Source of the DNA: Porphyromonas somerae DSM 23386
GTDB taxonomy: Bacteria > Bacteroidota > Bacteroidia > Bacteroidales > Porphyromonadaceae
Direction: 5' to 3'
Length of the DNA: 36,170 nt
NCBI RefSeq assembly: GCF_000372405.1
Contig: NZ_AQVC01000022.1
Span: forward strand, 198 to 36,367
The first letter of the stretch is position 1. The number at the start of each line of letters is the position of its first letter. The notes beneath the pieces are model-generated. The model had not been told where the DNA came from. It searched no databases and saw nothing but the letters and a program-made list of their open reading frames with translations. Below, piece by piece: positions 24,699-32,377 of the stretch. The translations under genes were made by a program, and so were the position numbers.

Positions 24699-25541
24699 AT
24701 GGAAAAGATAAACGATTCATCGGTAAGAGAGGAGAGAATTGAAGGAGGGGATTTTAGGCATTATGTTGATATGAAATATGCCTATGACGATTGGGTAGAC
24801 ATAGTGATAAAGGAGATGTCTAGGGAAGGTAAGCCCCATGGCATTACATACTTTTATGACAAGTTGTCGGAGGGTGAGGTGCCTAGAGAGACGCACGTAT
24901 ATTATGACGGAGAGGAACTTATTAGTCGGCATAATATGACGACAGAGGTGCGTGATGTGAATTTAATTGAGCAGTTCCTGCTCAAGGAAGCATTGGCGTA
25001 TGCAGCAGATACTCCTAGTAGTAGTGTCCTTTTTGATGACGAGCTGATTGTCCCGGCTTTGAAGTGGGCTGATGATGCTGGAGCTTGTCTTTATGACCTT
25101 GCTAAAAATGGATTGGATTCTGAGCATTTGAAGCGGGCTCACTTAGAGGTTTACAATTATGATTTTACAAAAGAACTTTACTTTAAGCATTTCGATGCTC
25201 TTGAAATGGGAGATCTGGATAGGTTTGAGGTGGCTAATGCCTATATGGATCAGTATGATTCTAAAACATTTCCTGATGTAGTTGTTTCACAAGCTCTGAA
25301 AGAGAGTTGTGAGCAAGTCTACCCGTTCTTCACTCAAGCCTTAAGAGATACTCTTAACCTATATGTGCCACTTATGGACACCAATACTCTCGAGAATGCT
25401 CTTAACTTCTTAGAGACGAATCGATTTGAAATAAAGGATAAGATTGAGGCGGTCTATAATGAGCGGCAACAGCAAAAGGTATCAAAAGAGAGTCGCCGAA
25501 AGCTGAACATACCTGAGAGAAAGCGTGGTCGTTCAATGTAA
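24699..25541 (+). CDS. Unrecognised acidic protein with basic C-terminal tail
   Basis: 280 residues; family not recognised. The N-terminal 80 residues contain a MORN-like piece (GKPHGITYFYDK...THVYYDGEELISRHN), as in the product at 13435. The remainder is helical and acidic. It ends SRRKLNIPERKRGRSM, a divergent version of the shared tail. It is the last gene of the run from 17208, and a strong terminator follows at 25563. Confidence 0.75.
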   Translation: MEKINDSSVREERIEGGDFRHYVDMKYAYDDWVDIVIKEMSREGKPHGITYFYDKLSEGEVPRETHVYYDGEELISRHNMTTEVRDVNLIEQFLLKEALAYAADTPSSSVLFDDELIVPALKWADDAGACLYDLAKNGLDSEHLKRAHLEVYNYDFTKELYFKHFDALEMGDLDRFEVANAYMDQYDSKTFPDVVVSQALKESCEQVYPFFTQALRDTLNLYVPLMDTNTLENALNFLETNRFEIKDKIEAVYNERQQQKVSKESRRKLNIPERKRGRSM

Positions 25542-25562
25542 CATCTCCTTCGCATAGTAGTT

Positions 25563-25592
25563 TGGTTGGTCATTTTGTGACCAACCATTTCA
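25563..25592 (+). terminator. Terminator of the second cargo operon
   Basis: TGGTTGGTCA (25563-25572) and TGACCAACCA (25578-25587) form a perfect 10-bp stem with a 5-nt loop, followed by TTTCAAT. The tail is short but the stem is strong. Confidence 0.7.
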
Positions 25593-25640
25593 ATGAATAT
25601 ATAGAATAATAATAACATATAACAATAAAAGAGTAGTAAA

Positions 25641-26243
25641 ATGAATAACTTGTTTAATAACACATTGGTTTGTACTCGCCTCCATAGTATGGCAACACTC
25701 AAATGGAGCTTGCTTCTATTGATGCTCTTGTTTAGTGTTCCCGTCTTTGCACAAGATTGTGTGACTAAGTTTATGGGGATTCCAGTGGATGGAACTCAAG
25801 AGGAGATGTTTTCTGCCCTAGAGAAGAAGGGATTTAAGAGGGTTAGAAACGAGTACTTGCTTGGTGAGTTTAATGGCCGTGAAAATTCGATCGCTGTTGT
25901 TACTAATAAAGGCAAGGTTTATTGTGTTGGTGCTATTGATGGGAACCTAGATGATATAACTGTTATGCGGAGATTTAACAATGTCTTCTCTATGTTAAAA
26001 AACAATCCAAAGTACAGTTATATTGAAGGAGAATTAATTCCATCAGGTGAAGATGTTAGGTATAATATTCTTGTTAAGAATCACGTGTATGAAGCTTATT
26101 TTCAGCAGATAGAAAACAACTCAGATGATCCCTTGATATGTGGTATAGTTAGAGTTCATATTGATCAAGTTAGCGTCAGTGAATACATGTTGATTATTTC
26201 CTATTATAATATGAATAATTATCCTAATGGTGAGGACCTTTAA
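25641..26243 (+). CDS. 'FMGIPVDG' paralogue 1, exported
   Basis: 200 residues. First of four tandem paralogues sharing CVT(K/E)F(M/L)G(I/V)PVDG....FSALEKKGF near the start of the mature domain, then a G(E/N)F.G strand, an F/YN(N/D)(L/I/V) block and a C-terminal YY/YF strand pair. It has a hydrophobic signal segment (WSLLLLMLLFSVPVFAQD), so it is probably periplasmic. Start may be ATG 25641 or Met17 (25689), which gives a more normal signal peptide. It ends NYPNGEDL, as paralogue 4 ends MQNGEDL. No shared basic tail. Function unknown. Confidence 0.8.
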   Translation: MNNLFNNTLVCTRLHSMATLKWSLLLLMLLFSVPVFAQDCVTKFMGIPVDGTQEEMFSALEKKGFKRVRNEYLLGEFNGRENSIAVVTNKGKVYCVGAIDGNLDDITVMRRFNNVFSMLKNNPKYSYIEGELIPSGEDVRYNILVKNHVYEAYFQQIENNSDDPLICGIVRVHIDQVSVSEYMLIISYYNMNNYPNGEDL

Positions 26244-26257
26244 TAGCACAAGAAAAG

Positions 26258-26767
26258 ATGAAGAATAAAATGTGTGTGACAGAGTTCCTTGGGGTGCCAG
26301 TAGATGGTACTAAACAAGAGGTGTTCTCTGCACTTGAAAAGAAGGGGTTCACCAAGGTTGATGAAGACACGCTAAGTGGCAACTTCCTTGGAAAACAATG
26401 TGAGGTATCGGTTGGTCTTCATAGTGATAAGGTTTATGTAGTTTACGTGCTTAACGAAGAAACACTTGATGGTGAAACAGCTAAGATGGAATTTAATAAT
26501 CTCTTCATGACCTTTTCAATAGATGCAGAGTATTCTTATGGTGGTGGTAAGTCAATACCCCATAATGAGGATCTTGAGAGCTTTTTTTCAAAAGAGAATA
26601 AGTCTTATCTCTGTTGGTTCCATCAAGTCGGAGATGGCTCATCGGAGCTTGAAAAAAGAAGAGTAGTGATTATGCTCTATAGGATAGAACCTAATAAGTA
26701 CTCTGTGAGCTTAGGATATTTCAATAATTATAATTCCCCTAGGTTCGTGCAGAAGCTGCTATCCTAG
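26258..26767 (+). CDS. 'FMGIPVDG' paralogue 2, no export signal
   Basis: 169 residues, starting MKNKMCVTEFLGVPVDGTKQEVFSALEKKGF directly at the conserved domain, so it lacks a signal peptide and should be cytoplasmic. It follows paralogue 1 after 14 nt. The C-terminus (SLGYFNNYNSPRF) keeps the common strand but not the NGEDL end. Function unknown. Confidence 0.78.
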   Translation: MKNKMCVTEFLGVPVDGTKQEVFSALEKKGFTKVDEDTLSGNFLGKQCEVSVGLHSDKVYVVYVLNEETLDGETAKMEFNNLFMTFSIDAEYSYGGGKSIPHNEDLESFFSKENKSYLCWFHQVGDGSSELEKRRVVIMLYRIEPNKYSVSLGYFNNYNSPRFVQKLLS

Positions 26768-26903
26768 AATAGTGATGAATATGTTTATATCGCTGTATCA
26801 CAGATCTGTTTCTTCTTGCTCTTGCAGAGTGAAGTTACCAAGATAGATGTGAAGGTGATTATGAGGTTAATGGATTGATAAACAAAAGGTTAATTATAGA
26901 AAC

Positions 26904-27386
26904 ATGACAGTAAACAAGGTTATAGGTGAGTTTTTGAAACTCCCATTAGGGGTTCAGTTTCCCTACTATGTTTCAGCTGTAAAGAGATTGGGCTATAGCG
27001 GTTTTGATCGCTCCTTTCTCATCGGGACATTTGATGGAGTGAGATATTTGATTACACCGGGTGATGTGAGAGGAATTATCAAGGGTTCTATGCTAGTTAG
27101 CTTTGACATTAAGGACGAAGAGGAAGCTCAGCTACAGTATGATGACATACTAAGTCTGCTTAAAAATAGTACTAGCTTTAAGAGGTATTCGAGAAAAGGG
27201 ACTGAGGCTTTTAAGACTAATCTATTAGACGTCTTTGATAGGGACCTAATTGATTATGACTGCTTCGTCAAGTTTGAAGGTGGTAAGGAAGGTCCTAATA
27301 AGAAGATTGTGTTGGTGACCCTTTTACGGTTATTCCCCGACCACTATACTTGGGGCCTGTTTTATGTTGATGGTGATATATTATAG
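26904..27386 (+). CDS. 'FMGIPVDG' paralogue 3, divergent
   Basis: 160 residues, the most divergent member: GEFLKLPLGVQFPYYVSAVKRLGYSGF replaces the usual start, but the FLIGTFDGVRY strand, QLQYDDILSLLKNS block and the C-terminal HYTWGLFYVDGD strand align with its neighbours. No signal peptide. A 136-nt gap (26768-26903) precedes it, in which I see no gene or clear signal. Function unknown. Confidence 0.7.
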   Translation: MTVNKVIGEFLKLPLGVQFPYYVSAVKRLGYSGFDRSFLIGTFDGVRYLITPGDVRGIIKGSMLVSFDIKDEEEAQLQYDDILSLLKNSTSFKRYSRKGTEAFKTNLLDVFDRDLIDYDCFVKFEGGKEGPNKKIVLVTLLRLFPDHYTWGLFYVDGDIL

Positions 27387-27397
27387 TAGAGATAATT

Positions 27398-28024
27398 ATG
27401 AGACGATTATTTAATAGAGAGCGAGATTGGCTTGTAAGAGGTTTTGCTTCAATTAACGCACTTCTGCTTTTTGTTTTTGTGATGACTTTATCTTCATGTA
27501 ACAAAGGCAACTCCTCAACTTCCTCCGGGTGTGTGACGGAGTTTATGGGGATCCCTGTGGATGGTCCCAAGGAACGCTTTATTTCTGCTTTAGAGAAGAA
27601 GGGTTTTGAAAAGGTAGAAGGGGTAGATGGAGACCTTATGGATGGCGAGTTTAATGGGCAACGGTGCGGGGTTCTAATCAACACAGTTAAAGGAGTGGTC
27701 TCTTGTGTTTCGGTAGCACCTTTCAACCTTTCTGATAGGGCTATGGCTCAGTTGGGGTATAACGATCTTCTTGAGGCGTTTAGTAATAATCCGAAGTATC
27801 AACTTAGTAGTGAAGATGTTGTGCAGAGGGTGTCAGATAGGATTAGGAGTGTAGGGCTTGGGACTATTTTAGATTTTGCTGTTTTTAATCAGGTTGGGAA
27901 TTGCCCTAATAGTATTGAGAATAGGCCAGTGCATTTGATGCTTTTGAGATTGGACTATGGGTTTTATATTTGGGCCATTTATTATTATAATCCTTATAAC
28001 ATGCAAAATGGGGAGGACCTATAG
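27398..28024 (+). CDS. 'FMGIPVDG' paralogue 4, lipoprotein
   Basis: 208 residues. A basic start, a hydrophobic segment and a lipobox (MTLSSC, Cys at about residue 32) followed by a Ser/Asn linker predict a lipoprotein. The domain begins GCVTEFMGIPVDGPKERFISALEKKGF and ends NMQNGEDL, closest to paralogue 1. The family thus has one secreted, two cytoplasmic and one lipid-anchored member in a single operon. Function unknown. Confidence 0.8.
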   Translation: MRRLFNRERDWLVRGFASINALLLFVFVMTLSSCNKGNSSTSSGCVTEFMGIPVDGPKERFISALEKKGFEKVEGVDGDLMDGEFNGQRCGVLINTVKGVVSCVSVAPFNLSDRAMAQLGYNDLLEAFSNNPKYQLSSEDVVQRVSDRIRSVGLGTILDFAVFNQVGNCPNSIENRPVHLMLLRLDYGFYIWAIYYYNPYNMQNGEDL

Positions 28025-28074
28025 TTCATTTACGATAGATGGTTGGTCCTGCTTGAAATTTTGCAAGACTTCTC

Positions 28075-28124
28075 ATGCGGCAATTGGAATAGTGTTTGGA
28101 TTGTCTTGTAGGGCAGTACCTTTG
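28075..28124 (+). promoter_or_regulatory. Promoter D1 with ATGCGGCAATT element
   Basis: ATGCGGCAATT at 28075-28085 and TACCTTTG at 28117-28124 are 31 nt apart. Predicted start near 28131, driving the short unit ending at 28213. Confidence 0.65.
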
Positions 28125-28130
28125 TGTCGA

Positions 28131-28213
28131 TAAAGTATTAGATTGTTTTATCATGTAGATTGTTAATGATGTTGTGAGGATGTGAGCTGGCGTTGCTGGC
28201 TCACATCTTTTTT
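28131..28213 (+). ncRNA. Putative small/leader RNA D1 with intrinsic terminator
   Basis: About 80 nt. GATGTGAGC (28179-28187) pairs with GCTCACATC (28199-28207) and seven T's follow: the most classical terminator of the five units. The stem differs from A1/B1/C1, but the GATGTGAG string is kept, here inside the stem rather than next to the loop. 28214-28331 has no gene; it includes a pyrimidine tract before promoter D2. Confidence 0.55.
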
Positions 28214-28331
28214 GCCTTCACTTCTAGGCATAATGGTGCGATGTTTCCTCCGCTAGAGTCCCTCGACCCCCTTTCCCTCCCTTGATACGTCCTCTTTTTT
28301 TCATCTAGTTCTAACCAACCACAAAGAACTC

Positions 28332-28382
28332 ATGCGGCAATTAGGTAAAGCTGGTAAGGCTATTATTATGCGGGTATGTTTG
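28332..28382 (+). promoter_or_regulatory. Promoter D2 of the DUF3945-SSB region
   Basis: ATGCGGCAATT at 28332-28342 and TATGTTTG at 28375-28382 are 32 nt apart; no -33 TTTG. The same -7 sequence is used at B2. Predicted start near 28389, leader of about 64 nt to ATG 28453. Confidence 0.65.
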
Positions 28383-28452
28383 CGATGGATATGAAGTTGT
28401 GCCACTTCATGTCTATGTAGATGTTTTATTATGTTTTTTAGATGTTTTTGTT

Positions 28453-29301
28453 ATGAGTGAAGAGAAAAAGTTCCCATTGAGAGAGGCAGAGTTGCCATGG
28501 AAGTTGATGGAGTATAATGGGATTGACATTAATTGGTTGCAGAGACAACATGATTTGGTGAAAACTCTTTGTGCTGGGCTAGAGACAAGTGCTCTCCCGA
28601 TCTATATGCGAGAGCAGTTTACTTACGAGGATCGTGAGTTGTTCAAAGCAGAAGGGAGAGATATTCCTGATGTTAAAGAACGTGCGATAGTAGAGGGTAC
28701 CGCTCGAGTTTATATTGACAAAGAGAGTAATGAGGTGAAGTTGCTACTGACCTCAAAAAGACCTTTTCCTGACCTCAGGGAGAAAGATAGTGTTTATATG
28801 GGACATAAGTTCACTGAGGAGGATATTTTCATGCTGTTGTCCACTAATTCAATTGGTAGGGCTGTTGAGCTGACCAATAGAAATGGAGAAAAGTTTGAAG
28901 CTTTTGTGGGCATGCATCCTATTACTAATGCGATGCGTTATATGCGAGTGGAGCACGCTGTAAAGCAGATCCCTGAGCAAGTTTGTGGTCATACATTCAC
29001 TCCAGAGGAGATGGAAACTCTTAAGCGGGGTGACGTTGTGAAGCTCACAGGGCTACAGAGCCGCTATAACGAGAAGACCTTTGATTCGTACTTCATGTAC
29101 GATGCTAGTACGTGGAATACTAAGTTCCTTAGCGAGAATACAGTTCTTAGGTATCAGAAGGAGCGTGGGGTTATCTCCAAGAAAGCTCCTAAGATTAAAG
29201 AGATCGTAGGAGTTGTCAAGTCGCAAGAGAAGCAGCAGGCTACTCAAAAGAGTCAGACTATCTCTGCTGCTAAGGACAAGGGTGTTAAGAAGAGTATTTG
29301 A
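28453..29301 (+). CDS. DUF4099/DUF3945-type conjugative-element protein
   Basis: 282 residues from ATG 28453. The frame is open to 28399, but the context TTTTTGTTATGA matches that of the gene at 13435 and the extra 18 residues are not protein-like. The N-terminal half (WKLMEYNGIDINWLQRQ...) resembles DUF4099, and about residues 100-230 match the DUF3945 pattern: GHKFTEEDIFMLL, GRAVELTNRNGEKFEAFVGMHPITN, IPEQVCGHTFTPEEMETLKRG and VVKLTGLQSRY. Such proteins are common on Bacteroidota conjugative elements, often near topoisomerase and mobilisation genes; their role is not established. The C-terminus is basic (AAKDKGVKKSI), possibly a degenerate shared tail. Confidence 0.85.
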   Translation: MSEEKKFPLREAELPWKLMEYNGIDINWLQRQHDLVKTLCAGLETSALPIYMREQFTYEDRELFKAEGRDIPDVKERAIVEGTARVYIDKESNEVKLLLTSKRPFPDLREKDSVYMGHKFTEEDIFMLLSTNSIGRAVELTNRNGEKFEAFVGMHPITNAMRYMRVEHAVKQIPEQVCGHTFTPEEMETLKRGDVVKLTGLQSRYNEKTFDSYFMYDASTWNTKFLSENTVLRYQKERGVISKKAPKIKEIVGVVKSQEKQQATQKSQTISAAKDKGVKKSI

Positions 29302-29308
29302 TTGTGAG

Positions 29309-29340
29309 GAGTTGGCAGGCAAGGCACAGCTTGCCAACTC
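29309..29340 (+). terminator. Hairpin after the DUF3945 gene
   Basis: GAGTTGGCA (29309-29317) pairs with TGCCAACTC (29332-29340). ATATTTATTG follows, so termination is probably partial and may lower expression of the following genes, which have no promoter of the shared type. Confidence 0.5.
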
Positions 29341-29357
29341 ATATTTATTGTTGAATT

Positions 29358-30209
29358 ATGGATGTACTTAAGCAGTTTAAGAGCGATTGCATAGATAAGC
29401 TTTTTGAGGACTTTAAGCCAGATAATGACTACAGTTTCAATGAGACCTTCCTACGTATGGCAAAGGAGGAAATGCTTAAAGACCCTTCTAGCCTATATTT
29501 TAATTACTTGTATAAAGCCAAGAATGAGTATGTCGCTTATAATGCTTTTCGTGATTATGAGTTGGCAGAAAAGATGTTTATGCCTAACGCACAAGATTTG
29601 CTCTTGTTCACGAGCGAAGAAGTCTTCACGCACGGTGGCGAATGGGTAAGTAATGTATTGGAGGGGGGCATATCTACTATACTTGGTAATGCTTATGCTG
29701 AATTTACAGATCAGTTGTTAGGTTTTACTTATGGCGTGGATGAATCCAAACTATATGGGAAGGTGCTAGAGGATTATGCTCCCGAGAAGAGCGTAGAATT
29801 CATTAAACAGATAGGTGATGACCATAGGGAACTAGGTTTTAGTGAGTCGGAGTTTAATAACTTGGCAAACCACATTGTCTTTGATTATATCCCATGGAAG
29901 CTAGCTGACCATTTAGATATGGTCGAAGAACTGTGTCATAGTATTAAGAGCGATAGGTTACTTTCATATATGCTTTCTAATATGTTATACGTTGATGATG
30001 ACGTACATTACACTATTGAGGCGGAGCTGTATAAGAATCAATATCTAGCGAACACGGATAACGATAGGGTAAAAGCCCAAGCAAAGGAGATTTTCACGAA
30101 GTATAATATTGCTCCTGATTGGCCAGAGAATACCCCCATTGAAGGGAAAAAGTCTATCAATATCCCCAATGATCGTGATGATAGACCCAAGCGTGGTATG
30201 GGTATGTGA
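29358..30209 (+). CDS. Unrecognised helical protein with basic C-terminal tail
   Basis: 283 residues; family not recognised. Mainly alpha-helical and acidic (FKSDCIDKLFEDFKPDNDYSF..., KIFTKYNIAPDWPENTP), no signal peptide or membrane helix. It ends KKSINIPNDRDDRPKRGMGM, a version of the shared tail with an inserted acidic stretch. It lies between the DUF3945 gene and ssb; a weak 7-bp stem (30219-30238) follows. Confidence 0.75.
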   Translation: MDVLKQFKSDCIDKLFEDFKPDNDYSFNETFLRMAKEEMLKDPSSLYFNYLYKAKNEYVAYNAFRDYELAEKMFMPNAQDLLLFTSEEVFTHGGEWVSNVLEGGISTILGNAYAEFTDQLLGFTYGVDESKLYGKVLEDYAPEKSVEFIKQIGDDHRELGFSESEFNNLANHIVFDYIPWKLADHLDMVEELCHSIKSDRLLSYMLSNMLYVDDDVHYTIEAELYKNQYLANTDNDRVKAQAKEIFTKYNIAPDWPENTPIEGKKSINIPNDRDDRPKRGMGM

Positions 30210-30284
30210 GGTGTTCCCTCTCCGCAAGAGTGTGGAGAAAGTTGTTTGTTGAAATAATAAGATTAATAATAAAAATAGAGAATT

Positions 30285-30695
30285 ATGGAGAAGATAATGT
30301 TAGTTGGTTACTTGGGAGCAGATGCTAAAGTAGTCACAATTAATGGTGAAGAGAAGTTTATACAGGCATCTTGTGCCCCAGTGAAGAGCAAGAAGCAGCA
30401 AGATACAAAGAGCTTGAGATGGTATCAGCTTAACTTTAACCTAGGGCTAAAGAAACTGTTGCCATACCTAAAAAAGGGTACGTTGGTGGCTGCTGTTGGT
30501 GCGTTGAAGGTAACAGCGTATGCAGATAAAGAAGGAGCGGCGATGCCTGCGGCGGTGGTGTATGTAGATACAATTGAACTCTTAGGGGGTAAGGATAGTG
30601 CAAGTAAGAATGCTACCCCTCAAGAGAGTGCACAAGATCAACCACAGGCACAGTCCCAAGGACAAGCTCAAGGTGATGAGGATTTGCCATTTTGA
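30285..30695 (+). CDS. ssb: Single-stranded DNA-binding protein (SSB)
   Basis: 136 residues. The N-terminal ~100 residues form a divergent OB-fold of SSB type (MEKIMLVGYLGADAK, FIQASCAPV, WYQLNFN, YLKKGTLVAAVGALKVTAYADKEG, AVVYVDTIELLGG). A Gln/Ala-rich linker leads to the acidic tip DEDLPF, the hallmark through which SSB recruits other proteins. Element-borne SSBs coat the strand entering the recipient and support its replication. It lacks the shared basic tail. The call is firm; a transfer role is inferred from context. Confidence 0.93.
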   Translation: MEKIMLVGYLGADAKVVTINGEEKFIQASCAPVKSKKQQDTKSLRWYQLNFNLGLKKLLPYLKKGTLVAAVGALKVTAYADKEGAAMPAAVVYVDTIELLGGKDSASKNATPQESAQDQPQAQSQGQAQGDEDLPF

Positions 30696-30730
30696 TAGGT
30701 TTGTAGATTAACATTTAAGAGTTAGAAAAT

Positions 30731-32239
30731 ATGCTTAGTAGAAGTAACGAACAGGATTTAATGACTATCGCTAAGTGGGCTAGAAATGATAATACATTAT
30801 TGTCACTAATTGACCACCCTGAGTACCCGTCACAAGTGAAGGTGATGGCGGTAAAGAATAAAAAGCTAAGTGGAAGCACATTAGGCTATATAGTAGAGAA
30901 GGCTGCTGATTATAGTAAGGAGGTGCTGATTGGAGCTATTAGTAATCCTAACATATCTCGTGCTGACCTTAGCAGACTAGGACACCATCATGACCTAGAT
31001 ATTGCTATGGCGGTCTTTCAGCATTCACCTAGGCAAACATCAAGTTTGAGCTTTGCGAATGATTTTATATATGATCCTCGTATTGAGCTGTCATCGCTCG
31101 CATTAGAACGAGCAACGAGTGTGCTTGATGAGATGGAGGCTCAAAATATATTAGATCGAGCTAAAGAGGAGAAGAACCCCTCATTAGTGGAGGTATGTAT
31201 TCGTACGATTTCTAATCCTGTTGTCTTATCTCTTTTGTCCGAAAAGGCAGATGACGTGCTTCTAGTTGGGTTGACCAAAAACCGATACCTTCCTCCATGT
31301 GTAGTGGAAAAGCTTTTGGCTCATCGTGATGAAGAACTGCTGTATAATCTTTCACAGTATGCTACATTGACGGATTCACAACAAGAGCAGCTTCTTGCAA
31401 AAGCAATTGAGAATAATGACCTAATGCTATTCCATAGCTTAATTGAAAATCAAGAGCTCTCTTCGGAGATGATAGAGAGAGTGGTCAACGCAAGGGTTGA
31501 CCTATATGAGCGGTTTGTGAAGGATAGTTTGCCATACCTATCAAGAAACCTTCGGGCAGATGTCCTTAAGAGCTGTGAGGAACAGTTCGCTCAATCTCTA
31601 GGATATAATAAGTCAGTCAATCATAGCTTTATTGCAGAGCAGTTTAGGTTGGAAGTTGCCCCTCTTAAGGAAAAAGAACTTTCAATAGATGACTTCTCAA
31701 TTCAATTGAAGGAGTCCTCAATGATTGAGATTTATGACTTGCTTGAGGGCAGGAAACATCCTGAGCTGTTTGATGAGGATATTATGGCGGTGGCAACACA
31801 AGAGGACCTAGATCCCGACATCAAGCAAACAGTTCTCCTAGGTATGGCTAACCGAGTAGGTAATTCCTTGCAAACATTGAATAGCCTGCAAAATGAGCTT
31901 GCTTCGATAAGCGATAACTTGATCGCAACGGTGGGTGAGTCAGCAGTAGCTTATCAAAAGAATACAAGGGTTTATCCATCGGCTCGTACATTTAGGATGA
32001 AGACCTTCTTTAGTTCAATGTATAATGTCGCTCAAAAGAGTGTATCAAAGGGTGTTGAGGGGATGAAGAGCAGTGTGGAGAAGCAGTTGACATCATTAAA
32101 AGAGGAGGTGTCAAAGACAATTGATAGTGGTATAGAAGCTACTAAACAATTGTACGATAAGGCTCGGACACATACACTTGGCTTTAAGAGGATAAAGATT
32201 ACTAAGTTGGAGAAGAATAAAAAGGGGAGAAGGCTATAA
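30731..32239 (+). CDS. Helical-repeat (LRV/HEAT-like) protein with basic C-terminal tail
   Basis: 502 residues. Residues ~15-300 are tandem helical repeats with the pattern 'A..NP.....L..L....D..V..A...' (SQVKVMAVKNKKLSG, KEVLIGAISNPNISRADLSRLGHHHDLDIAMAVFQ, RTISNPVVLSLLSEKADDVLLVGLTKN), resembling leucine-rich-repeat-variant or HEAT-type solenoids. The last ~90 residues are helical and amphipathic (VAQKSVSKGVEGMKSSVEKQL). The tail is FKRIKITKLEKNKKGRRL. It is the last gene of the rightward set, so its tail cannot serve a downstream start. Function unknown; a binding role is likely. Confidence 0.8.
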   Translation: MLSRSNEQDLMTIAKWARNDNTLLSLIDHPEYPSQVKVMAVKNKKLSGSTLGYIVEKAADYSKEVLIGAISNPNISRADLSRLGHHHDLDIAMAVFQHSPRQTSSLSFANDFIYDPRIELSSLALERATSVLDEMEAQNILDRAKEEKNPSLVEVCIRTISNPVVLSLLSEKADDVLLVGLTKNRYLPPCVVEKLLAHRDEELLYNLSQYATLTDSQQEQLLAKAIENNDLMLFHSLIENQELSSEMIERVVNARVDLYERFVKDSLPYLSRNLRADVLKSCEEQFAQSLGYNKSVNHSFIAEQFRLEVAPLKEKELSIDDFSIQLKESSMIEIYDLLEGRKHPELFDEDIMAVATQEDLDPDIKQTVLLGMANRVGNSLQTLNSLQNELASISDNLIATVGESAVAYQKNTRVYPSARTFRMKTFFSSMYNVAQKSVSKGVEGMKSSVEKQLTSLKEEVSKTIDSGIEATKQLYDKARTHTLGFKRIKITKLEKNKKGRRL

Positions 32240-32313
32240 TGCCTGTTCTCACATTGATTACTAGCAATTAAAGTCTTTCTTGACTGTATTTGGTTTGAAT
32301 AATATTTGAATGT

Positions 32314-32352
32314 TTAGCTCGGTGAGTTGCGAAACACACCGAGCTAATTTCA
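32314..32352. terminator. Bidirectional terminator between convergent operons
   Basis: TTAGCTCGGTG (32314-32324) pairs with CACCGAGCTAA (32337-32347), an 11-bp stem with T's on one side and A's on the other. It can stop transcription from both the rightward cargo genes and the leftward parA operon. Confidence 0.7.
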
Positions 32353-32377
32353 ATACTATGGTAAAAGGGTTGGCTGA

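Noticed and set aside
13435-32239. Interpreting the C-terminal tails as type IX secretion sorting domains
   Set aside because: Type IX sorting domains are ~70-100-residue beta-sandwich regions on proteins with N-terminal signal peptides; these tails are about 15 basic residues on proteins without signal peptides.
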